Positions 58,526 to 64,000 of a stretch of 64,000 bases of DNA are shown here, piece after piece. The notes under the pieces are model-generated. The model worked only from the letters and a program-made list of their open reading frames with translations. It was not told the DNA's origin and did not search any database. A program made the position numbers and the translations under genes. This DNA is from Streptomyces sp. Sge12 (GTDB taxonomy: Bacteria; Actinomycetota; Actinomycetes; Streptomycetales; Streptomycetaceae): positions 3,712,001-3,776,000 of the forward strand of contig NZ_CP020555.1 of NCBI RefSeq assembly GCF_002080455.1, read 5' to 3'. The first letter of the stretch is position 1; every line of letters starts with the position of its first letter.

Positions 58526-59377
58526 GTGGAAAATCAGCCCTTGCCGCACTCCTCGCCTCGCACCGCAGCCTTCTTCGACCTGGACAAGACGGTCATTGCG
58601 AAGTCGAGCACCTTGACGTTCAGCAAGTCCTTCTACCAAGGCGGCCTGATCAACCGGCGAGCCGTGTTGCGCACCGCGTACACGCAGTTCATCTTCCTGG
58701 CCGGCGGCGCCGACCACGATCAGATGGAACGGATGCGGGAGTACCTGTCCGCCCTCTGCAAGGGGTGGAACGTGCAGCAGGTGCGGGAGATCGTCGCGGA
58801 GACCCTGCACGACCTCATCGACCCGATCATCTACGACGAGGCCGCGTCCCTGATCGAGGCCCACCACACCGCGGGCCGCGACGTGGTGATCGTCTCCACC
58901 TCCGGCGCGGAGGTCGTCGAGCCCATCGGGGAAATGCTCGGCGCGGACCGGGTCGTCGCCACCCGCATGGTCGTGGGTGAGGACGGTTGCTTCACCGGCG
59001 AGATCGAGTACTACGCCTACGGGCCCACCAAGGCCGAGGCCGTACGCGAGCTCGCCGAGTCCGAGGGCTACGACCTGACCCGGTGCTACGCCTACAGCGA
59101 CTCGGCGACCGACGTCCCCATGCTCGAAGCCGTCGGGCACCCGCACGCCGTCAACCCCGACCGGGCGCTGCGGCGGGAGGCCGTGGCCCGAGAGTGGCCG
59201 GTCCTCGTCTTCAACCGGCCCGTGCGGCTCAAGCAGCGCCTTCCCGGGCTGTCCATGCCCACCCGGCCGGCCCTGGTCGCCGCTGCGGCCGTGGGTGCGG
59301 CAGCCGCCACGGCGGGGCTGGTCTGGTACGCGAGCCGGCGCCGAGCCCACGCCCTGGCCGCCACCCGCTCTGCCTGA
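58526..59377 (+). CDS. HAD-IB family phosphatase with C-terminal membrane segment
   Basis: 283 residues from GTG 58526 (VENQPLPHSSPRTAAFF). The HAD nucleophile motif is FFDLDKTVIAKSST, motif II is IVSTSG, and motifs III/IV are KAEAVRE and CYAYSDSATDVPML. A hydrophobic C-terminal helix (PALVAAAAVGAAAATAGLVWY) with a basic end anchors it to the membrane. Similar proteins dephosphorylate serine or lysophosphatidate, and the Streptomyces homologue is annotated as associated with morphological differentiation. TATGCT at 58514-58519, 6 bases before the GTG, suggests a leaderless transcript. ATG 58502 and GTG 58439 are alternatives. Confidence 0.88.
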   Translation: MENQPLPHSSPRTAAFFDLDKTVIAKSSTLTFSKSFYQGGLINRRAVLRTAYTQFIFLAGGADHDQMERMREYLSALCKGWNVQQVREIVAETLHDLIDPIIYDEAASLIEAHHTAGRDVVIVSTSGAEVVEPIGEMLGADRVVATRMVVGEDGCFTGEIEYYAYGPTKAEAVRELAESEGYDLTRCYAYSDSATDVPMLEAVGHPHAVNPDRALRREAVAREWPVLVFNRPVRLKQRLPGLSMPTRPALVAAAAVGAAAATAGLVWYASRRRAHALAATRSA

Positions 59378-59435
59378 ATGTCCTGACCTGCGGGGATAAA
59401 GGCCGTCCGGTTCGCCCTTGATCGTCCAGGAAAGT

Positions 59436-59640
59436 AAAAAGTGGAGCCAGGGGTTTCGCATGGCTCCGAAGCGGAGTACAAATAAAGCAACGGCCCGCGA
59501 GACCAAAGAACATCCGAGAGGATCATCTTTAAAACGCAGTAAGGCCCACGGACCGAAGCATGAGCGCCGAGCACCCACGCGACGTCGACCCGTCGATTAC
59601 GGGCCAGCCGCACCAGGTAACGGGCAAAGACCCCGACCTG
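59436..59640 (-). ncRNA. Probable 6S-like small RNA (scr3559-type)
   Basis: A non-coding, lower-GC interval. On the minus strand it ends in GGAGCCA (59467-59461), a loop, TGGCTCC (59449-59443) and ACTTTTTACTTT: a U-rich terminator unusual in this genome. The 5' part can pair with the 3' part. GCGGC-U-GGCCCG (59611-59600) faces CGGGCC-GUUGC (59497-59487), and GGGGUC..UUUGC near 59635 faces GCGAAACCCC near 59455. That gives a rod of about 200 nt. From memory, S. coelicolor has a 6S-like RNA, scr3559, between the genes homologous to these neighbours. A TATATG -10-like hexamer lies at 59646-59651; no clear -35. Confidence 0.6.
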
Positions 59641-59684
59641 ATGGGCATATATCGAGGACGCTTGGTAACTGGGCGTAAATGCCA

Positions 59685-59716
59685 GCGGCGACACCAAAGC
59701 AAGACGGTGTCGCCGC
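59685..59716 (-). terminator. Terminator after Fic-like gene
   Basis: GCGGCGACACC (59685-59695) and GGTGTCGCCGC (59706-59716), a perfect 11-bp stem with a 10-base loop. It separates the Fic-like gene from the small RNA on the same strand. The remainder of the 59378-59792 gap has nothing else I can support. Confidence 0.75.
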
Positions 59717-59792
59717 AACCCATGTCCGAGAGCCGGGGGCCGAGAGCCGGGAGCGTCCGGCAGCCGAGCGCCCGACAGCCGGACGGGCGCAG

Positions 59793-60644
59793 TCAGGCCG
59801 CGCCGCGCTGCAGGGCCTCACAGACCGCCGTCGATTCGCGGACGCCCAGTTCGACCGCCCGGCCGCAGTGGGCGATCCAGGCGGCCATCCCCTCCGCGGT
59901 GCCGGAGACATAGCCTGCGAAGGCGGCCATATAGGCCTCGGTCCCCTGTTCGGCGTGGCCCACCTCCGCCGGGCAGATCGCCTTCGGGTCCAGCCCGCTG
60001 TTGATCAGCACGATCCGCTCGGCCGCCCGCGCGACGAGCCCGTTGTACGAGGCGAAGGGGCGCAGGGCCAGCAGCTCGCCGTGCACCACCGCCGCCGTGA
60101 TCAGAGCCGGCGCGGAGCCGCCCGCGATGATCAGGCGGGAGAGTCCGTCCAGCCGGCCGGCGACCTCCTCGGCGCTCGGCAGCGGAAGCTCCACCAGCGG
60201 CTCGACGACCGGCTCGCCCGCCAGCCGGGGTCGGCCCACCACATCGCCGTCCGCCGTCGACCCGCACGCCACCAGGTGCAGCCGCGCCAGGACCCGGAGC
60301 GGCGACTGGCGCCAGATGCTGAGCAGTTGACCGGCCTCCGCCGTCAGCCGCAGCGCCGCGCCCACCGTCAGGGCCTCCGACTCCGATCCGAAGTCGGTCC
60401 GGCGGCGCACCTCCTCCAGCGCCCAGTCCGCACCGGACAGCGCCGCGCTCCCGCGGGCGCCGCGCAGGGCGGCCTCGGAGGTGATCTCACCGCTGCGGCG
60501 GCGCATCACGCGGTGCCCGTAGACCCGGTCCACGGCCTTGCGTACGGAATCCACGGACTCGGCGACACCCGGGAGGCCGGCCAGGGGGGCCAGCGGGTCA
60601 GCAGCGCTACTCATAAGTAGGGAGCCTACGCACTGCTCACCCAT
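59793..60644 (-). CDS. Fic-like protein with degenerate catalytic motif
   Basis: 283 residues, mostly helical. The sequence LLALRPFASYNGLVARAAERIVL corresponds to the Fic helix-loop, whose active form is HPFx(D/E)GN(G/K)R. Here His is Arg, the acidic residue is Ser and the final Arg is Leu, so AMP transfer is unlikely. Annotation in Streptomyces is often oxidoreductase, for which I see no cofactor motif. The ATG at 60644 has AAGGAGGGG upstream; an ATG at 60614 (MSSAADPLAPLAG) is the alternative with no ribosome site. It is divergent from the ATPase gene at 60724. Confidence 0.75.
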   Translation of the reverse strand: MGEQCVGSLLMSSAADPLAPLAGLPGVAESVDSVRKAVDRVYGHRVMRRRSGEITSEAALRGARGSAALSGADWALEEVRRRTDFGSESEALTVGAALRLTAEAGQLLSIWRQSPLRVLARLHLVACGSTADGDVVGRPRLAGEPVVEPLVELPLPSAEEVAGRLDGLSRLIIAGGSAPALITAAVVHGELLALRPFASYNGLVARAAERIVLINSGLDPKAICPAEVGHAEQGTEAYMAAFAGYVSGTAEGMAAWIAHCGRAVELGVRESTAVCEALQRGAA

Positions 60645-60683
60645 AGCACCGACCCCTCCTTGGAGTGGTCTTCTTCACTCACC

Positions 60684-60715
60684 TTGACAACACCCTGCTA
60701 TCAACCCACTACGCT
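60684..60715 (+). promoter_or_regulatory. Promoter of CooC-like ATPase gene
   Basis: TTGACA (60684-60689), a perfect -35 hexamer, and TACGCT (60710-60715) as -10, though with a long 20-base spacer. The ATG at 60724 lies 8 bases past the -10, so the message would be leaderless. Confidence 0.5.
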
Positions 60716-60723
60716 TGGTGAAC

Positions 60724-61746
60724 ATGAAGATCGCTTTCGTGGGAAAGGGCGGCAGCGGCAAGACGACCCTGTCCTCCCTCTTCATCCGCCACCTCGCAGC
60801 CAATGAAGCCCCTGTCGTCGCGGTGGACGCCGACATCAACCAGCACCTGGGCGCCGCGCTCGGACTCACCGAGGAGGAGGCCGCCGAGCTGCCCGCCCTC
60901 GGCGCGCACCTGCCCCTGATCAAGGAGTACCTGCGGGGCTCCAACCCGCGCATCGCGTCCGCCGACGCGATGATCAAGACCACTCCGCCCGGGCGCGGCT
61001 CGCGCCTGCTGCGGGTCACCGAGGACAACCCGGTCTACGAGAGCTGCGCGCGCACGCTCGTGCTCGACGGGGAGCCCGTCCGGCTCATGGCCACCGGGCC
61101 GTTCACCGAGGCCGACCTGGGCGTGGCCTGCTACCACTCCAAGGTCGGGGCGGTCGAGCTCTGCCTGAACCACCTGGTCGACGGCCCGGACGAGTACGTG
61201 GTCGTCGACATGACGGCCGGCTCGGACTCCTTCGCCTCGGGCATGTTCACCCGCTTCGACGTGACCTTCCTGGTGGCCGAACCGACCCGCAAGGGCGTGT
61301 CCGTCTACCGCCAGTACAAGGAGTACGCGCGGGACTTCGGGGTCGCGCTCAAGGTCGTCGGGAACAAGGTGCAGGGGCCCGAGGACATCGAGTTCCTCCA
61401 GGACGAGGTGGGCGAGGACCTGCTGGTCACCGTGGGGCACTCCGACTGGGTGCGGGCGATGGAGAAGGGCCGGCCGGCCCCCTTCGAGCTGCTGGAGGCG
61501 TCCAACCGGTTCGCCCTCCAGGAGCTCCAGGACGCCGCCGACGACTCGTACGCCCACCGCGACTGGGCCCGGTACACCGAGCAGATGGTGCGCTTCCACC
61601 TCAAGAACGCGGAGAGCTGGGGCAACGCCAAGACCGGGGTCGACCTGGCGGACCAGGTCGACCCCGATTTCGTCCTGCGCGAGGGGGTCGAGGCGCTCGT
61701 CAGCCCTCGTCCCCACTCCCCTCGGCCTGCTCCGCAGCCGGCTTGA
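60724..61746 (+). CDS. CooC/MinD-type SIMIBI ATP-binding protein
   Basis: 340 residues beginning MKIAFVGKGGSGKTTLSSL. It has the deviant P-loop GKGGSGKTT of the CooC/MRP/ParA group, the switch VVAVDADINQHLGAALG and VVVDMTAGSDSFASGM. CooC proteins load nickel onto enzymes, but no metal enzyme is adjacent and no CxC motif is seen, so function is open. No Shine-Dalgarno is present; the promoter suggests leaderless translation. Its 3' end overlaps the convergent deacetylase gene by 47 bases. Confidence 0.86.
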   Translation: MKIAFVGKGGSGKTTLSSLFIRHLAANEAPVVAVDADINQHLGAALGLTEEEAAELPALGAHLPLIKEYLRGSNPRIASADAMIKTTPPGRGSRLLRVTEDNPVYESCARTLVLDGEPVRLMATGPFTEADLGVACYHSKVGAVELCLNHLVDGPDEYVVVDMTAGSDSFASGMFTRFDVTFLVAEPTRKGVSVYRQYKEYARDFGVALKVVGNKVQGPEDIEFLQDEVGEDLLVTVGHSDWVRAMEKGRPAPFELLEASNRFALQELQDAADDSYAHRDWARYTEQMVRFHLKNAESWGNAKTGVDLADQVDPDFVLREGVEALVSPRPHSPRPAPQPA

Positions 61747-63007
61747 CGCCCGCGGGGGCGGCCGGCTTCGCCGGCGGCCCCGCGGTCAGGAACTTCGCCC
61801 AGCCCTCCTTCGGCGACTCGCCGACGTCGAGGGTGCGCATCCACTCCAGGGCCTTCGGGTCCTGCGCGTCCAGCCAGTCCGCCAGCTCGCGGAACGGGAC
61901 GCAGCGGACCTCCTTCTGGGTGCACATGGTCTTGATGGACTCCTCGACGGCGCGCATGTACGTCCCGCCGTTCCAGGACTCGAAGTGATTGCCGATGATC
62001 AGCGGCGCGCGGTTGCCCTGGTAGACGCGGTCGAAGGCCTGGTTCAGGCCGTCACGCATCTGCTCGCCCCAGTAGGCGTGTTGCGAGGGGTCGCCCTGGG
62101 AGGTCGTCCCGGACTGGTTGACCATGTAGTTGTAGTCCATGCTCAGGGTGTCGAAGGCGCGCCCCGGCATGGGCACCAGCTGGAGCGGGATGTCCCAGAG
62201 ACCGTCCGTCTTCTTGGGCCAGATCTGCTTGCTGATGCCGCTGGAGTCGTAGCGGAAGCCCATGTCCTTCGCCGCCAGCATGAAGTTCTTCTGGCCTTCG
62301 AGGCAGGGGGTGCGGGCGCCGATGAGTTCCTTGTCGTAGTCGAAGGGGAGCGCCGCCAGGTTCTTCAGACCGGAGTTGGTCTTCCAGTTCTTGACGAAGG
62401 ACTTCGCCTGGTTGATCTCGCTCTTCCACTCGTCCACGGACCAGGTGCCGACGCCGCCGTCGGGGCCGCAGAAGTGCCCGTTGAAGTGGGTGCCGATCTC
62501 GTTGCCCTCCAGCCAGGCCGCGCGGACCTGGGTGGCGGTGTCCTTGATCCCCTGGAGGTCGCCGAAGCCGATGTCGGAGCGGCCGGGCGCATGCTGGGGC
62601 GCCGTGTAGAGGGAGCTCTTCTCCTCCGGGAGCATGTAGACGCCGCTGAGGAAGTACGTCATGCGGGCGTTGTACTTCTTGCCGACCTCGCGGAAGTGCG
62701 AGAAGAGCTTCTGACTGTCCTCGCCGGCCCCGTCCCACGAGAACACCACGAACTGCGGTGGCTTTTCGCCGGGCTTCAGCTTCTGCGGCTTCTGCACGTT
62801 CGGCTGGGTGCCGGTGTACGCGGTCGAGCCGTCGCCGATGGGACGGTTGACGCTGCCGGGCGCCTCCGGGGCGGCGGCCCCCTTCGGCGCGTTCGGGGCC
62901 CCTGGAGCCGGGGACTTGGCGGGTTCGGAGACGCTGCACCCGGCGGCTCCCAGGACCAGCGCCGTGGCGACCAGGCCGCCGGCGATCTTCTTCGTGGCGG
63001 CGATCAT
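61700..63007 (-). CDS. Polysaccharide-deacetylase-like lipoprotein
   Basis: 435 residues. The lipoprotein signal ends LGAAGCSV (Cys about 24), then comes an Ala/Pro linker. The domain PPQFVVFSWDGAGEDSQKLFSHFREVG resembles the NodB start, with Asp at the catalytic position. The family-like segment EIGTHFNGHFCG gives His residues for metal, and LIIGNHFESWNGG a later one. It may act on cell-wall glycans. The ATG at 63007 follows GAGAGGTGG. A promoter (TTAAGC, 18, TACCTT) lies 70-100 bases upstream. Overlaps the convergent ATPase gene at its 3' end. Confidence 0.88.
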   Translation of the reverse strand: MIAATKKIAGGLVATALVLGAAGCSVSEPAKSPAPGAPNAPKGAAAPEAPGSVNRPIGDGSTAYTGTQPNVQKPQKLKPGEKPPQFVVFSWDGAGEDSQKLFSHFREVGKKYNARMTYFLSGVYMLPEEKSSLYTAPQHAPGRSDIGFGDLQGIKDTATQVRAAWLEGNEIGTHFNGHFCGPDGGVGTWSVDEWKSEINQAKSFVKNWKTNSGLKNLAALPFDYDKELIGARTPCLEGQKNFMLAAKDMGFRYDSSGISKQIWPKKTDGLWDIPLQLVPMPGRAFDTLSMDYNYMVNQSGTTSQGDPSQHAYWGEQMRDGLNQAFDRVYQGNRAPLIIGNHFESWNGGTYMRAVEESIKTMCTQKEVRCVPFRELADWLDAQDPKALEWMRTLDVGESPKEGWAKFLTAGPPAKPAAPAGVKPAAEQAEGSGDEG

Positions 63008-63080
63008 CCGCCCCACCTCTCCCTCGCAGTTCCATCGCAGGACTTCCGCGCCGCAACGTCCCATGCGGTCTGCTTTGAGG

Positions 63081-63110
63081 AAGGTATGACAAGCCGGACA
63101 AAATGCTTAA
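63081..63110 (-). promoter_or_regulatory. Probable promoter of deacetylase gene
   Basis: On the minus strand TTAAGC (63105-63110), an 18-base spacer and TACCTT (63081-63086), which fits TANNNT. The predicted leader is about 65 bases. The surrounding 63085-63200 stretch is AT-rich and must also hold the promoter of the transporter gene at 63243. Confidence 0.5.
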
Positions 63111-63242
63111 TCACTCGTGCGTGCTAATTTGTCGGCCATTTGCCCGTATTATTCACCGCTCACCTTTACTCTCCATTACCATCCATTTACCGAGTGTTGA
63201 GACTCCCGCCGCTTCATCCCTCCCCCGAGGAGACGGGAACCC

Positions 63243-64000
63243 ATGACAGTCAGCTCCCCCACCCGCCCGACCCGGGAGATCCGCAAGGACCTCCCGGCGG
63301 ACCTCTCCGCCTCCATCGCCGTCTTCCTGATCGCCCTGCCGCTCTCGCTCGGCATCGCCCTGGCCACCGGCGCCCCGCTCCAGGCCGGGCTGGTGGCCGC
63401 AGCGGTCGGCGGAATCGTCGCCGGGCGCCTCGGCGGCGCCCCGCTCCAGGTGAGCGGCCCCGCCGCCGGACTCACCGTGGTCACCGCCGAGTTGATCCAG
63501 CGCTACGGCTGGCGCACCACCTGCGCCATCACCGTGCTCGCCGGCGCGTGCCAGCTCGGCCTCGCCGCACTGCGCACCGCCCGGTCGGCGCTCATGGTCA
63601 GCCCGGCCATCGTGCACGGTCTGCTCGCCGGGATCGGTGTGACGATCGCCCTCGCCCAGCTGCACATCGTGCTCGGCGGCAACCCCCAGAGCTCCTCCAT
63701 CGACAACGTCCTCGGGCTGCCGGCCCAGTTGGCCGATCTGCATCCCGCGGCACTCGGCGTCAGCACCCTGACCCTCGCCGTCCTGCTCGCCTGGCCGTGG
63801 CTGCCGGGACGGGCCGGCCGAGCCCTGCGCAAGGCCCCCGCCGCACTGGCCGCCGTGGCCGCTGCCACCGCCGCCGCCTCGCTGTCCGGACTCGCCCTGC
63901 CCCGGGTCGACCTGCCGTCCTGGCGCAGCCACGCCCTGCCCGAGCTGCCCACCGGCCCCGTCCTCGGCATCCTCGCCGCCGTCCTGACCATCGCCCTGGT
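63243..64000 (+). CDS. SulP family anion transporter, N-terminal part
   Basis: The gene runs off the end of the window; 252 residues are visible with no stop. The start MTVSSPTRPTREIRKDLPAD follows GAGGAG. After a soluble N-terminus, the SulP pattern begins: SIAVFLIALPLSLGIALATGAPLQAGLVAAAVGGIVAG, then VSGPAAGLTVVTAELIQRYG. At least seven hydrophobic segments are visible. SulP proteins carry sulfate or bicarbonate. In Streptomyces several of this type end in a carbonic anhydrase domain, which cannot be checked here. Confidence 0.88.
   Translation, partial: MTVSSPTRPTREIRKDLPADLSASIAVFLIALPLSLGIALATGAPLQAGLVAAAVGGIVAGRLGGAPLQVSGPAAGLTVVTAELIQRYGWRTTCAITVLAGACQLGLAALRTARSALMVSPAIVHGLLAGIGVTIALAQLHIVLGGNPQSSSIDNVLGLPAQLADLHPAALGVSTLTLAVLLAWPWLPGRAGRALRKAPAALAAVAAATAAASLSGLALPRVDLPSWRSHALPELPTGPVLGILAAVLTIAL

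Noticed and set aside
59418..59678. Small basic protein (MAPKRSTNKATARETKEH...) on the plus strand
   Set aside because: No ribosome site, no third-position GC bias, and the region has the structure of a minus-strand small RNA.
59092..59718. 208-residue minus-strand frame under the small RNA and HAD gene
   Set aside because: It is antisense to the HAD gene for half its length and lacks coding bias; the open frame is chance.

Overview
The window is about 64 kb of high-GC actinobacterial chromosome, almost certainly Streptomyces. The gene content is typical: bldG with its anti-sigma partner, a TipA regulator, a whiJ-type regulatory trio, DUF397 and DUF5753 proteins, SigE-type sigma factors, and Tad genes with a Ssd/CpaE-type ATPase. 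GTG and TTG starts are common and strong GC hairpins lie at gene ends. I see no prophage, CRISPR array or antibiotic gene cluster. The window opens inside a DUF3180 gene and closes inside a SulP-type transporter gene.

Layout. (1) 1-8.8 kb, core housekeeping, mostly minus strand: folE, ftsH, hpt, tilS, a zincin-type metalloprotease and dacB, with ppa divergent. (2) 9-15.5 kb: a ThrE-type exporter, a DedA protein, tipA with a recognisable autoregulated promoter, a PadR-controlled DrrAB-like ABC exporter, and a DinB protein. (3) 15.6-24 kb: a class B PBP, a MITE-like element, an aldehyde dehydrogenase, the whiJ-like trio (XRE regulator, HATPase, DUF397), a FUSC protein and a TatA-like protein. 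(4) 24-34 kb: a DUF2786 protein, a block of 51-bp tandem repeats, a family A DNA polymerase, a sigma factor with a candidate membrane partner, a GNAT enzyme, a serine hydrolase, two membrane-anchored proteins of unknown role, and tRNA-Thr(CGT). (5) 34-46 kb: an SlpD-like peptidase, holB, a large membrane/thymidylate-kinase fusion with a frameshifted tail, topA, a methyltransferase and a lipoprotein. (6) 46-53 kb: H+-pyrophosphatase, anti-sigma ATPase, bldG and an MrfA-like DUF1998 helicase. (7) 53-58 kb: a compact tad-like operon (ssd/cpaE, tadA, tadB, tadC, an Flp-like DUF4244 pilin and two TadE-like proteins), joined mostly by 1-4 base overlaps. (8) 58.5-64 kb: a HAD phosphatase, a probable 6S-like small RNA, a degenerate Fic-like protein, a CooC-like ATPase, a polysaccharide-deacetylase lipoprotein and the start of a SulP transporter.

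How the parts fit. Regulation dominates the accessory genes. The HATPase and DUF397 genes of the whiJ-like trio each carry the same 30-bp element directly upstream of a promoter-shaped sequence. This is the strongest new regulatory signal here. TipA keeps its operator and its internal TipAS start, but has serine where the thiopeptide-binding cysteine 214 should be. The ABC exporter has two PadR-type palindromes 50 bp apart. Several repeats (MITE-like element, stop-codon-bearing palindrome, 51-bp and 20-bp arrays) sit between genes. Functions come from recognised families and visible motifs. S. coelicolor locus comparisons and literature statements are from memory.
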